This document shows, piece after piece, positions 26,712 through 35,323 of a stretch of 59,639 bases of DNA; within the stretch, counting starts at the first letter, position 1, and each line of letters opens with the position of its first letter. Location of the stretch: assembly GCA_025451725.1 (NCBI GenBank), contig JANWJX010000055.1, forward strand, positions 1 to 59,639. The letters are read 5' to 3'. The position numbers were made by a program, and so were the translations under genes. This DNA is from Allostellaceae bacterium (GTDB lineage: Bacteria > Pseudomonadota > Alphaproteobacteria > ATCC43930 > CGMCC-115725). Under the pieces are notes generated by a model. That model was not told the DNA's origin and searched no databases. It saw only the letters and a program-made list of their open reading frames with translations.

Positions 26712-28266
26712 GGATCAGCGGGTGACCGGTCATCGCCGTCGGCCGTTTCAATCCCATCAGCGCCAAGAGAGTCGGCGCAATATCGGCAAGGCGGCCGTTA
26801 GCGAGTTCCGTCACGCCCGGCGGACCGTTGACCAGAATCACCGGCACCGGGTTCGTGGTGTGGGCGGTGTGCGGCTCGCCGGTGCCGGGATCGCGCATCT
26901 GCTCGACATTGCCGTGATCCGCCGTGATCAGCAGCACGCCGCCAGCGCGCGTCACCGCATCGGCGATGCGGCCGAGACATCGATCGACGGCTTCCACGGC
27001 CTTGATTGCCGCCGCCTCGTCGCCGGTATGGCCGACCATGTCGGCATTGGCGAAGTTGCACACGATCGTGTCGAATTTACCCTTGTCGATGGCGTTGACC
27101 AGTTTGTCGGTCACTTCGTATGCCGACATTTCCGGCTGCAGGTCATAGGTCTTGACCTTGGGCGACGGCACCAGGATGCGCGTCTCGCCGGGAAATTCCT
27201 CCTCGCGCCCGCCATTGAAGAAAAACGTGACGTGCGCGTATTTCTCGGTCTCGGCGATGCGCAACTGTTTGAGGCCAGCCTCGGACACGACCTGGCCGAA
27301 GGTCTCATCGGGCCGCTCCGGCGGGAACAGCGTCGCGAGCTTGTCGTCGAGCTCTTCCGAATATTGCGTCATGCCGAGCGCGGCGGCGAACTTGATGGTC
27401 TTGCCGCGCTTGAAGCCGGCGAATTTCGCATCGAGCAGCGCGCCGAGAATCTGGCGGATGCGATCGGCGCGGAAATTCGCCGACACGATGCCGTCGCCAT
27501 CCTTCATGCCGGCATAGTCGCCGATGATCGTCGGTTTGACGAACTCGTCGGTCTCGCCGCGCGCATAGGCGGCGTCGACGGCGCTCTTGGCGTCTTTTGC
27601 GCATCCGCCCTTAGCCTCGACCATCGCGTCGTTGGCTTGCTGTTCGCGGTCCCAGCGCTTGTCGCGATCCATGCCGAAATAGCGTCCGCCGATGGTGCCG
27701 AAGCGGAATTTCTTGAGGCCTTTGGTCGCGGCGGCGAAGCGCGCGAGGTAGTCGAGCGCGCTTTTGGGCGGTGTGTCGCGACCGTCGAGGAAGGCGTGGC
27801 ACACGACGGGGATGCCCGCTTCGTCGAGCAGCTTCGCCAGCACCGCCATATGATCCTGGTGCGAATGGACGCCCCCCGGCGACAACAAGCCGAGTAAATG
27901 CGCGGCGCCGCCGCTTTTCTTGAGCTTGGCGATGAACCCGGCCAACGCCTTGTTCTTGGCAAGGCTGCCGTCCGCGATCGCCTGTTGGATGCGCGGCAAA
28001 TCCTGCATCACGACGCGGCCGGCGCCGAGATTCATGTGGCCGACCTCGGAATTGCCCATCTGGCCGCTCGGCAGGCCGACAAAGGTTTCGCTCGCTTCAA
28101 GCAAGGCATGTGGGCAGTCGCGCAGGAAACGGTGCCAGTTCGGCGCCGTTGCCAAGGCGACGGAATTGTCGGCGCGCTCGCGCCGATGGCCCCAACCGTC
28201 GAGGATGCACAGAACGACCGGCCGCGGCCGCTTAGCCGCGCCGGTCGGGGATTTACCGCCTCTCAT
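26683..28266 (-). CDS. gpmI: 2,3-bisphosphoglycerate-independent phosphoglycerate mutase
   Basis: 527 aa, normal length. Metal and catalytic motifs are VVLCILDGWGHR (D23), LPSGQMGNSEVGHMNLGAGR with the phosphorylated S73, CHAFLDGRDTPP, FANADMVGHTGD and LITADHGNVEQM. It interconverts 3- and 2-phosphoglycerate with two Mn2+ ions. ATG 28266 overlaps the upstream kinase-fusion stop (ATGA); the longer open frame upstream of it lies inside that gene. First member of the conserved gpmI-envC-ctpA order. Confidence 0.96.
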   Translation of the reverse strand: MRGGKSPTGAAKRPRPVVLCILDGWGHRRERADNSVALATAPNWHRFLRDCPHALLEASETFVGLPSGQMGNSEVGHMNLGAGRVVMQDLPRIQQAIADGSLAKNKALAGFIAKLKKSGGAAHLLGLLSPGGVHSHQDHMAVLAKLLDEAGIPVVCHAFLDGRDTPPKSALDYLARFAAATKGLKKFRFGTIGGRYFGMDRDKRWDREQQANDAMVEAKGGCAKDAKSAVDAAYARGETDEFVKPTIIGDYAGMKDGDGIVSANFRADRIRQILGALLDAKFAGFKRGKTIKFAAALGMTQYSEELDDKLATLFPPERPDETFGQVVSEAGLKQLRIAETEKYAHVTFFFNGGREEEFPGETRILVPSPKVKTYDLQPEMSAYEVTDKLVNAIDKGKFDTIVCNFANADMVGHTGDEAAAIKAVEAVDRCLGRIADAVTRAGGVLLITADHGNVEQMRDPGTGEPHTAHTTNPVPVILVNGPPGVTELANGRLADIAPTLLALMGLKRPTAMTGHPLIHVADARATA

Positions 28267-29804
28267 CGCGCAAACCTTAACGGAACGTCGCGCGAAAACA
28301 AAGCATGGCGCGCCGCCTCGGCCACGGTTCCGGCGTTGTTTCGGGCATCCACGCGGGACCATTCGATACGCCCGGTGTCGAGGCTGCGCTGAAAGGCGAG
28401 GACATTGAGATCGGCGTCGGATGCGTCGCTCTGCCGGGCTGCGATCCGCCGCCGCAACGTTTCGTCAGGCGCGTCGAGCCACAACCCGGCGAACGCGACC
28501 CCCGCTTCGCCCGCGACGCGGGCAATGGCGGCGCGTTCGTCAGGATCAAGGAAGGCGGCGTCGGCGATCACGGCGTAGCCCGATTGCAACGTGCGCGCCG
28601 CCATGTCGTACACCGCGCGGTACACGCGCTCGTTGCTCGCCCGGTCATAGGCCGATGGCGGCAGCCGCGTCTCGGGCGCGACGCCGTGAAGTCGCTTGCG
28701 GATCACGTCGCTGCGCAGCAGGCGCGCGCCGGGCGCCGGCGACAAATCGGACGCAATGGCTTGCGCAACGGTGGACTTGCCGGTGCCGCTGTAGCCGCCG
28801 ACCGCAACCAGGCACGGGGTCGCCGGTTCGAGATAGGCAAGGGCCGCGTCGAGATAGCGCGAAGCGGCCGATGCGAGCGTGCTTCGTTCCGCCTCGTCGT
28901 TCTGTCGCGCCAAAGCGGCAATGGAGACGTGGGCGCGGACACCGGCACGGATCGACAGGTAGAGCGGCATCGCCGCGATGCCCGGTTCTTCGTCGGCGCG
29001 GTCGAGATAGCGGTTGAACACGAGATTGCCCAGAGCCGGCAAGCCGCGATGGCCAAGATCCATCAACAGGAAGGCAAGATCGTACAGCGGGTCGATGCAG
29101 GTGAAGGAATCGTTGAACTCGATGCCGTCGAACAGCACCGGCTTACCGTCGATCAGGCAGATGTTGCGCAGATGCAAATCGCCGTGACAGCGCCGCGCCG
29201 GCCGTGCCGCCAGGACGGGCGCGAGGCGTCCGAGCGCGGCTTCGGTGCGGCGCGCGAGTTCCGCCACCGTCGCCTGATCGAGCGCCGCGCCGGTGCGGCG
29301 CAGATTGTCGAGGCTTTCGCGCGCGACGGCGGCAATGGCGCCGCCGTTGCAGGGTTCCGCCGCGTGATGGAAGGCGGCGATTGCGTCGGCGAGGTCGCGC
29401 ATCAGGTCGGGCGTCAGTTCGTGCCGTTCCGCCAGCCGGTCGAACAGCGCGTTCTGCGGGAATTGCGCCATCTCCACCAGCCAGTCGGCCGCCTCGCCCG
29501 GCGCGTCGAGCGCCAGCGCGCCATCGGCATTGCGCGTCACCGCGCGCACGCCGCGGTAAAGTTGCGGCGCGGTGCGGCGGTTGAGTTGGTACTCCGCGCG
29601 GCACATCGCCTCGCGTTTTGCGACGGTGGAATAGTCGAGATAGGAAAACCGGATAGCGCGTTTCAGCTTGTAAGCTCGGTCGCCGACCAGGAACACGACA
29701 GAGGCGTGAGTATCGATGCGCGTGACCTTGTCGCCGGGCCGGCCGTATGCCCCGCCGCGCGACAGGAATTCGATAATGTCCCCTTGGTCTGCGTCGGCCG
29801 CCAT
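28263..29804 (-). CDS. Bifunctional aminoglycoside-phosphotransferase-like / AAA kinase-like fusion
   Basis: 513 aa. The N-terminal part (about 30-300) has a kinase-like fold: VVFLVGDRAYKLKRAI supplies the Lys, HGDLHLRN (207-214) is the Brenner catalytic loop, and VLFDGIEFND replaces the Asp-containing metal loop. The C-terminal part (330-513) is a P-loop kinase with GGYSGTGKST (336-345) and a late LDAPDETLRRRI lid. This fusion is widespread in Proteobacteria but its substrate is not established. ATG 29804 shares one base with the upstream stop (TGATG). Confidence 0.85.
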   Translation of the reverse strand: MAADADQGDIIEFLSRGGAYGRPGDKVTRIDTHASVVFLVGDRAYKLKRAIRFSYLDYSTVAKREAMCRAEYQLNRRTAPQLYRGVRAVTRNADGALALDAPGEAADWLVEMAQFPQNALFDRLAERHELTPDLMRDLADAIAAFHHAAEPCNGGAIAAVARESLDNLRRTGAALDQATVAELARRTEAALGRLAPVLAARPARRCHGDLHLRNICLIDGKPVLFDGIEFNDSFTCIDPLYDLAFLLMDLGHRGLPALGNLVFNRYLDRADEEPGIAAMPLYLSIRAGVRAHVSIAALARQNDEAERSTLASAASRYLDAALAYLEPATPCLVAVGGYSGTGKSTVAQAIASDLSPAPGARLLRSDVIRKRLHGVAPETRLPPSAYDRASNERVYRAVYDMAARTLQSGYAVIADAAFLDPDERAAIARVAGEAGVAFAGLWLDAPDETLRRRIAARQSDASDADLNVLAFQRSLDTGRIEWSRVDARNNAGTVAEAARHALFSRDVPLRFAR

Positions 29805-30745
29805 CAGCCGCGCGGGCTCAACCCGTCATCGACTTTGACGTTCTCGGGCGTCAGCTTGAGGCCCGACATTTCCGCCGACTGCACCAGGAACGTCGCGAAA
29901 TCTTGCTTGTCGTGGCCGCGCCCGATGAGGCCCTGCACCAGCTCGCGCGTCGCGGCGGTCAGCGGCATCGCGGTGCCGACTTTGCGCGCCTGCGCCAGGC
30001 CCAGTTCCAGATCCTTGCGCAGATAGACCGGCGTGAAGGTCGGCGCGAAATCGAGATTGACGTAAGCCGGCGATTTGTAGCGCGTGAAGATCGAACCCAT
30101 CACGCTGTTGTTGAGGAAATCGAGCCAGGCATGGCGCGGCACGCCCGACTGCTCGGCGAGCACGGTGATCTCCGCCATCGCCTGCGCGACGATGCCGAGC
30201 ATGAGGTTGTGGCAGATCTTGATTGTGCGGGCGAGTTCGCCTTCGCCGACGTAATAGGCGCCGCGCCCCATCGCATCCATGTAGGGCTTGGCGAGGTCGA
30301 ATGCTTCGCGCGGGCCCGAGGCGCAGAAACTCATCAGCCCGGCGCGCACCGCCTTGCCGTTGCCGCTGACCGGCGCCGCCAGCATCGCCACGCCGCGCTT
30401 GTCGCAGGCGGCGCGCACCGCGGCAGACGCTTCCTCCGAAATGGTCGAGCAATCGATCAGCACTTTGGGCGCGCGCTTGGGGTCGCTCAACACGCCGCCC
30501 TCGCCGCTCGTCACCGCCAGCACGTCCTTGTCGGCCGTGACGATGGTGAAAACGATATCCTGCCCGGCAAGGTCGCGCGGGCTGGCCGCAACCGTGGCGC
30601 CATGCTTGGTCAAGGGCTCGGCCTTGGCGGCGGTGCGGTTATAGGCGGTCAGCTTCGCGCCTGCCTTGGCGAGCCGCTCGGCCATGGGAAATCCCATATG
30701 CCCGGTGCCGATCCAGCCGACGGAATGGGAAGAAAGATTGGTCAT
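29804..30745 (-). CDS. NAD(P)-dependent beta-hydroxyacid dehydrogenase, second copy
   Basis: 313 aa. The Rossmann motif VGWIGTGHMGFPMAERL, the substrate loop LAAPVSGNGKAVRAG and the catalytic-Lys region TIKICHNLMLG mark the 3-hydroxyisobutyrate dehydrogenase family. It is clearly divergent from the protein at 12667-13605 (GNGKA in place of GGPAGA), so it is not a recent duplicate. It heads the minus-strand run leading to gpmI. Immediately upstream lies the first nested repeat. Confidence 0.9.
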   Translation of the reverse strand: MTNLSSHSVGWIGTGHMGFPMAERLAKAGAKLTAYNRTAAKAEPLTKHGATVAASPRDLAGQDIVFTIVTADKDVLAVTSGEGGVLSDPKRAPKVLIDCSTISEEASAAVRAACDKRGVAMLAAPVSGNGKAVRAGLMSFCASGPREAFDLAKPYMDAMGRGAYYVGEGELARTIKICHNLMLGIVAQAMAEITVLAEQSGVPRHAWLDFLNNSVMGSIFTRYKSPAYVNLDFAPTFTPVYLRKDLELGLAQARKVGTAMPLTAATRELVQGLIGRGHDKQDFATFLVQSAEMSGLKLTPENVKVDDGLSPRG

Positions 30746-30810
30746 TTCATTTTCTCTCTATTTCCCGCTCCGCCCTTGGCGGGCGGAGAAGTGGAAGCGG
30801 GGATTCCTGA

Positions 30811-30970
30811 TTTTCACCACCAAGACGCCGAGACACCAAGTTCTTTTCGAACGATGCATCGCGCCACCCCGGCGGAAGCCGGGGTCCACTTTTCCATGGA
30901 TACCGGCTTTCGCCGGTATGGCGCGCTTATGTATTTGATCTTGGCGTTTTGGTGTCTTGGTGGTTCAAAA
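30811..30970. repeat. Nested inverted-repeat element, copy A
   Basis: Outer arms are TTTTCACCACCAAGACGCCG... (30811-30840) and its imperfect complement ending CTTGGTGGTTCAAAA (30940-30970). Each arm is built from 7-8 bp iterations of CACCAAG/CGCCAAG. Inside are two hairpins: CCCCGGC-GGAA-GCCGGGG (30867-30884) and ATACCGGC-TTTC-GCCGGTAT (30900-30919). No coding capacity. Confidence 0.8.
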
Positions 30971-30976
30971 AACGTT

Positions 30977-31402
30977 TCAGCTTGTCGGGCAATCGGGTTT
31001 GGGCATTTTGAAATCGGCGGCGACGCGTTTTTCGACATAGGCCTGGCCGGTCTTGATGTGGGTGATGTCGAACTCGGCGTCGGTCAAAGCGCCGACACGA
31101 TAGTCGTTCTCGTAATGGGTCGGTGCGCCGTTGACCCGCGTGGTGACAGTCCGGAAATCGCCCGACAGCGTCCAGGTGCCGGTCTCCTTCTGGTCGAGCA
31201 CCAATTGGCAATAGCGGTACTGGCGGAACTCGACGGCATAAACGCCGTCAGATGACAGATGCATAAGCCACTGCGCGTTCTCGTGCCACAGCGGTTGATA
31301 GCCTTCGCCGTACCAGTCGCCCGCCACGTTCGCGGCGAAGGCGGGCGCGGAAATGGAAAGAAGAACGAAAAAAATTACACCGCCAAGACGCCAAGTCGCC
31401 AA
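30977..31402 (-). CDS. Hypothetical secreted protein, 5' end embedded in repeat copy B
   Basis: About 141 aa if read from TTG 31402. The hydrophobic run VIFFVLLSISAPAFA is a Sec signal, cleaved before ANVAGDWYGEG. The mature domain (GDWYGEGYQP...WTLSGDFRTVTTRVNGAP) looks like a small beta-barrel of the 'lipocalin-like/stress' type and ends in a Cys (KPDCPTS). No ATG or GTG is available at the expected position: the codons just before the signal core are the left arm of repeat B (LATWRLGG is repeat-encoded). Either a TTG in the repeat is used or the gene has lost its start. No family recognised. Confidence 0.55.
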   Translation of the reverse strand: MATWRLGGVIFFVLLSISAPAFAANVAGDWYGEGYQPLWHENAQWLMHLSSDGVYAVEFRQYRYCQLVLDQKETGTWTLSGDFRTVTTRVNGAPTHYENDYRVGALTDAEFDITHIKTGQAYVEKRVAADFKMPKPDCPTS

Positions 31403-31522
31403 GTTCTTTGCGCTAAAACCATCGCGCCACTCCGGCGCAAGCCGGAGTCCATCCCGACCATGGATACCGGCTTTCGCCGGTATGGGTTCGTTTCTTGGCG
31501 CCTTGGCGCCTTGGCGGTTCAA
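31377..31522. repeat. Nested inverted-repeat element, copy B
   Basis: Arms ACACCGCCAAGACGCCAAG... (31377-31403) and CTTGGCGCCTTGGCGCC... (31494-31522) consist of three CGCCAAG units each. Internal hairpins are CTCCGGC-GCAA-GCCGGAG (31430-31447) and ATACCGGC-TTTC-GCCGGTAT (31464-31483); the second is identical to that in copy A. It overlaps the 5' end of the secreted-protein gene. Confidence 0.8.
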
Positions 31523-31532
31523 TTCTTGAGTC

Positions 31533-32897
31533 CTAGTACGGATTCGCGATCGGCAGTTCTTCCGCCGGGTAGAGCGTGATGACCTTGGCGCCTTTGGGCG
31601 TCACCACGACCTCTTCCTCGATGCGTGCGGCGGAATAGCCGTCGCTCGCCGGGCAGTAGGTTTCGAGCGCGAACACCATGCCTTCCTTGATCTCCTGCGG
31701 ATCGTCGAAGGAATTGAGCCGCGAGATGATCGGGCGCTCGTGCAGCCCTAGCCCCAGCCCGTGCCCGAACAGCAGCCCGAACGCCTCCATCTCCGATGTG
31801 AAGCCGATATCGGTCGCCTTGGGCCAGCACGCGGCGATCTGGTCGGTGCGCACGCCGGGCCGCACCAGCGCGATCGCCTTGTCGATCCATTCCCGCGCGC
31901 GCTTGTAGGCGTCCTTCTGAGACGCGGTGGCGCGGCCGACATTGAAGGTACGGTAATAGCAGGTGCGATAGCCCTGGAAGCTCTGGATGATGTCGAAGAA
32001 AGCCTGATCGCCGGGGCGGATCAGCCGGTCGGTGAAATTATGCGGATGCGGCGAGCAGCGCTCGCCCGAGATCGCGTTGATCGCCTCGACGTCGTCGGAG
32101 CCGAGATCGTAGAGCCGGTGATTGGCGAGGCCGACGATCTCGTTTTCGCGGATGCCGGGCTTCAGATGCTCGGCGATGGTCTGGTAGGTGCCGTCGACGA
32201 TCGACGCCGACATGTTCAGGAGCGCGATCTCGTCGCCGGACTTGATCTCGCGCGCGTCGAGCATGATCTGCTGACCGTCGCGGACGTCGATGCCGGCGCG
32301 CTGCAACTCGAACAGCATCGCCGGCTCGACCACGTCGACGCCGACCGGCATGTCGCCGACGCCGTTCTCGTCGAGAATCGATTTCAATTCCTCCGCCGCG
32401 CTTTTCATCAACCCGATGCGCGGATGCACCGCGCCGCGCAGCCCGAGCATGCCGGCATGGCAATTGTGCTGGTGCAGCCACGGCGCAAACATCCGGTGAT
32501 GCTTGGCCGCCGAGCCGAAATCCCAGATATGCGGCTCGCCGGTGCCGGGCAACAGCGCATAGCGGGTGAATTTGTCGCGCGCCCAGTTCCCGATCACCGT
32601 CGAGGTGATGTAGCGGATATTGTACTGGTCGAACACCAGGAGCGCCCCGAGGCCGGACGCCGCCAGCGCCTGCCGCGTGCGCGCGATGCGATAGCGATGG
32701 AGGCGGCGGAAATCGACCCGCTCCTCGAAATCGACCGCCATCGGGCCGAGTGCCGGAATCGGCCGCGACCAGTCGATGTGCTGATCGAGATCGCCGGCCG
32801 CGATCGGCATTTCCTCGAGTGCCTTGGCTTTGACCGAGCCCGCTTTAACGTCCGCCGGCTTGATCACCCGCGGTTCGACCGGTTTCTTTTTCGCCAT
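31533..32897 (-). CDS. M24-family (aminopeptidase P/creatinase fold) protein with altered metal site
   Basis: 454 aa from ATG 32897, which has AGGGGAG eight bases upstream. A creatinase N-terminal domain (LLVFDQYNIRYITSTVIGNW) precedes the pita-bread domain. Of the five metal ligands, D302 (FFDIIQSF), H379 (FGHGLGLGLHERP), the Glu of FALETYC and the Glu of ARIEEEVVVT are present, but the second Asp of the D-x10-D pair is C313 (YRTCYYRTF where peptidases have D-x-TRTF). It is thus unlikely to be a standard di-metal Xaa-Pro peptidase; lyase or hydrolase roles on small molecules occur in this fold. It is divergent from an acyl-CoA-dehydrogenase-fold gene. Confidence 0.85.
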   Translation of the reverse strand: MAKKKPVEPRVIKPADVKAGSVKAKALEEMPIAAGDLDQHIDWSRPIPALGPMAVDFEERVDFRRLHRYRIARTRQALAASGLGALLVFDQYNIRYITSTVIGNWARDKFTRYALLPGTGEPHIWDFGSAAKHHRMFAPWLHQHNCHAGMLGLRGAVHPRIGLMKSAAEELKSILDENGVGDMPVGVDVVEPAMLFELQRAGIDVRDGQQIMLDAREIKSGDEIALLNMSASIVDGTYQTIAEHLKPGIRENEIVGLANHRLYDLGSDDVEAINAISGERCSPHPHNFTDRLIRPGDQAFFDIIQSFQGYRTCYYRTFNVGRATASQKDAYKRAREWIDKAIALVRPGVRTDQIAACWPKATDIGFTSEMEAFGLLFGHGLGLGLHERPIISRLNSFDDPQEIKEGMVFALETYCPASDGYSAARIEEEVVVTPKGAKVITLYPAEELPIANPY

Positions 32898-33027
32898 TCC
32901 GTCCACTCCCCTGGAAGCGCCGACAGGCTACGTCGAATAACACGTTTGTGCATCTGAATCGTCCCAGTGGACGAACAGACTGTGAGGCGCGACAATCGCA
33001 CCAACAAATAATTGGGAGGAATTTGAC

Positions 33028-34263
33028 ATGACCGCCGAGGAATTCGCGACGCGTCCGCCGGTGTTCGATCCGTTCGCCGGGGCGCCGGGCCCCGACCTCG
33101 CCATTTTGAAGCGCGCCACCGAACTGATCCCGCTGCTGCGCGAGGAATCGGAGCCGTCGGAGAACGCGCGCAAGATCACCGACCGCGCGATCGGCGCGCT
33201 CGACAAGGCGGGCCTGCTCAACGTCATGGTGCCGAAGCGCTTCGGCGGCCCCGCGGTCAATATCCGCACGCTGATCGAGCTGATCGCCGAGACCGGGCGC
33301 GGCGACGGCTCGGCCGGCTGGGTGCTCGGCCTGACCAATGTTTGCGAGTGGTTCTGCACGCTCTACTCCGAGAAGGCTCAGCAGGAGATTTTCGGCGCCA
33401 ACCCCAAGGCCAAGGCCTGCGGCAGCATCTTCGCGCCCAAGGGCGGCATCGAAGAGGTCGAAGGCGGGCTGCGTGTCAGCGGCGCCTGGCCCTATTGCTC
33501 GGGCTCGGCCTGGGCGGATTGGGCGACGCTCGCGCTGTGGACCGGCGAGCATCCCGACGGCTCGCCGGTGCTGAAGCTCGGCCTGTTCCCGATCAAGGAA
33601 CTGACGCATCGCGACACCTGGCACGTCACCGGCATGAAGGCCACCGTCAGCACCACGCTGGTCGCCGACAAGGTCTTCATCCCCAATCACCGCATCCAAC
33701 CGCTCGAGGATCTCGGCGGCGAGCATTACGCCACCGAGCACACCGAGGAGCCGAACAGCCGCGCCTGCTTCATCCCGGTCGCGATCCTGATCCTCGCCGC
33801 GGTGCAGATCGGCCTCGCACGGCATGCCATCGAATACACCCTGTTGCGGCGCGCCACCCGGCCTGTGACCTACACTCAGTACATGGAGGGCAAGCTCGCG
33901 CCGCATATGCAGATGGCGGTGGCCGAGGCGCAGTCGATGACCGACGCCGCGCATCTTCTGGCGGCGCGCGCCTGCGCCGACATCGACAGCGCCGCGCTGC
34001 AACGCCGGCCGCTCGACGTCGTCACCCGCGCCCGCATCCGCATGGACACCGGGCAGATCGCGGAACTCTGCCGCAACGCCATCGGCAAGCTGATGACGGC
34101 GAACGGCGCCAGCGCCTTCGCCACGCCGAACAATCCGCTGCAGCGCGTGTGGCGCGACAGCGAGATCGCGGCGCGTCACGCCCAGGTCGAGCCGGAGGTC
34201 GCGAAACTGACCTACGGCCAGGCGATGTTCGGCCTCGACCGGTTCTCGCTGCTGTTCTTCTAG
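33028..34263 (+). CDS. Acyl-CoA dehydrogenase-fold flavoprotein, HsaA-like, second copy
   Basis: 411 aa. It starts at ATG 33028 after GGGAGGA. Fold markers are LDKAGLLNVMVPKRFGGPAVN, LRVSGAWPYCSGSAWADW and WHVTGMKATVSTTLVADKVF. The same S/A-W-P-Y-C-S-G element as in the protein at 1302-2483 supports a flavin-dependent monooxygenase of the HsaA/DszC group; the two proteins are clearly divergent. No flavin reductase is nearby. Followed 12 bp later by a nucleoside hydrolase gene on the same strand. Confidence 0.82.
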   Translation: MTAEEFATRPPVFDPFAGAPGPDLAILKRATELIPLLREESEPSENARKITDRAIGALDKAGLLNVMVPKRFGGPAVNIRTLIELIAETGRGDGSAGWVLGLTNVCEWFCTLYSEKAQQEIFGANPKAKACGSIFAPKGGIEEVEGGLRVSGAWPYCSGSAWADWATLALWTGEHPDGSPVLKLGLFPIKELTHRDTWHVTGMKATVSTTLVADKVFIPNHRIQPLEDLGGEHYATEHTEEPNSRACFIPVAILILAAVQIGLARHAIEYTLLRRATRPVTYTQYMEGKLAPHMQMAVAEAQSMTDAAHLLAARACADIDSAALQRRPLDVVTRARIRMDTGQIAELCRNAIGKLMTANGASAFATPNNPLQRVWRDSEIAARHAQVEPEVAKLTYGQAMFGLDRFSLLFF

Positions 34264-34275
34264 GCACGCCGCGCC

Positions 34276-35178
34276 GTGCCCCGTTACCACATCGACACCG
34301 ATATGGGGGTCGATGACGGGCTGGCGCTATACAACGCCAACCGGGTGCTGGGCCGGTCGCTGACGAACGTCTCGACCGTCTGGGGCAATGTGACTGTCGA
34401 GACCGCAACCCGTAACGCACTCGTGTTTCGCGCGCTGATGCCGGACGCTCGGTTCGATGTCGTCGCCGGCGCCGACCGCGCTCTCGACGGGCATCGCGCC
34501 GGCGCCGGCCATGTCCATGGCGAGGACGGGCTTGGGGGCGCCGCCAAGACGCTCGGCAAGCGCTTGCTGAAACGGATCGCGGCGACGGAGGTGAAACCGC
34601 TCGACGCGCTGCCGGTCGGGCAGGGGCGGGTGACCATCATCGGCATCGGCCCCGCGACCAACATTCCGTATCTCGTGGCGCGATACGGCAAAAAGAATGT
34701 GACGCGCATCGTGCTGATGTCGGGCGCGTTCTTCGATCCCGGCAACATCACGCCCCACGCCGAGTTCAACGCCTATTCGGACCCGCTGGCGTTGCGCCGC
34801 GTGCTGGCGCTCGGTGTACCGGTGACGTTCGTGCCGCTCGATCTGTGTCGCAAGATCGTTCTGACGCGCGCGACGGTGCGGTCCTATCTCAAGACCAACC
34901 GCTCGCGCGTCGTGCGGCTACTGGTCGAATCGCACATGGCCTACATGGATCATTACATCGCGTGGGAAGGGCTCGACGGCTGCTTCCCGCACGACGCCAT
35001 CGCGGTGCTGGCGGCGTGGCGGCCGGAGCGGTTTTATCGCGTGCCGGGCCGCGTCACCGTGGAGACGACGGGAGCGCGGCGCGGCAAGACCACGCTGGTG
35101 CCCGACCCGCGCTCGTCCGTCGAGGTCGCGATGGGCGGCGACCTCAAATGGGTGCGACAGTTCCTCGCCGCGCCGTGA
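34276..35178 (+). CDS. Nucleoside hydrolase (inosine-uridine preferring family)
   Basis: 300 aa from GTG 34276. The N-terminal Ca2+-binding signature HIDTDMGVDDG is complete, with NALVF, HVHGEDGLGG and GIGPATNI following, and the C-terminal half has LDGCFPHDAIAVL, which carries the last Ca2+ ligand. The family hydrolyses N-ribosidic bonds of purine or pyrimidine nucleosides; some members act on other ribosides. Ends 10 bp before repeat copy C. The neighbourhood gives no nucleoside pathway. Confidence 0.9.
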   Translation: MPRYHIDTDMGVDDGLALYNANRVLGRSLTNVSTVWGNVTVETATRNALVFRALMPDARFDVVAGADRALDGHRAGAGHVHGEDGLGGAAKTLGKRLLKRIAATEVKPLDALPVGQGRVTIIGIGPATNIPYLVARYGKKNVTRIVLMSGAFFDPGNITPHAEFNAYSDPLALRRVLALGVPVTFVPLDLCRKIVLTRATVRSYLKTNRSRVVRLLVESHMAYMDHYIAWEGLDGCFPHDAIAVLAAWRPERFYRVPGRVTVETTGARRGKTTLVPDPRSSVEVAMGGDLKWVRQFLAAP

Positions 35179-35188
35179 CAAAAATTTT

Positions 35189-35309
35189 GAACCACCAAGG
35201 CACAAAGACACCAAGAAAATTATCTGCGCGCTACGCGCGCAAAAGCCAAATCAGCAAGCGGGGTATCACCAATGACGAAACCTTGGTGCCTTGGTGTCTT
35301 GGTGGTTAA
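35189..35309. repeat. Nested inverted-repeat element, copy C (different core)
   Basis: Arms GAACCACCAAGGCACAAAG... (35189-35215) and CCTTGGTGCCTTGGTGTC... (35281-35309) match the outer arms of copy A; TTTTGAACCACCAA at the left equals the reverse complement of the right end of A. The core differs: it lacks the CCGGC hairpins and instead has TGCGCGC-TAC-GCGCGCA (35225-35241). Lies between the convergent nucleoside hydrolase and secreted-protein genes. Confidence 0.75.
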
Positions 35310-35323
35310 ATCCTGACGCCGCG

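Noticed and set aside
12667-30745. The two beta-hydroxyacid dehydrogenase genes as a recent duplication
   Set aside because: Their substrate loops (GGPAGA versus GNGKA) and overall sequences differ too much; they are separate paralogues in unrelated contexts.
30811-31522. CRISPR or tandem-repeat array from the CACCAAG units
   Set aside because: Units are 7-8 bp, in opposed orientation at the two ends, without uniform spacers or cas genes.
32900-32973. Inverted repeat CGTCCACT (32900-32907) and AGTGGACG (32966-32973) between divergent genes
   Set aside because: The arms are 58 bp apart and one overlaps the ribosome binding region of the M24 gene; such a match is plausible by chance at this GC content.
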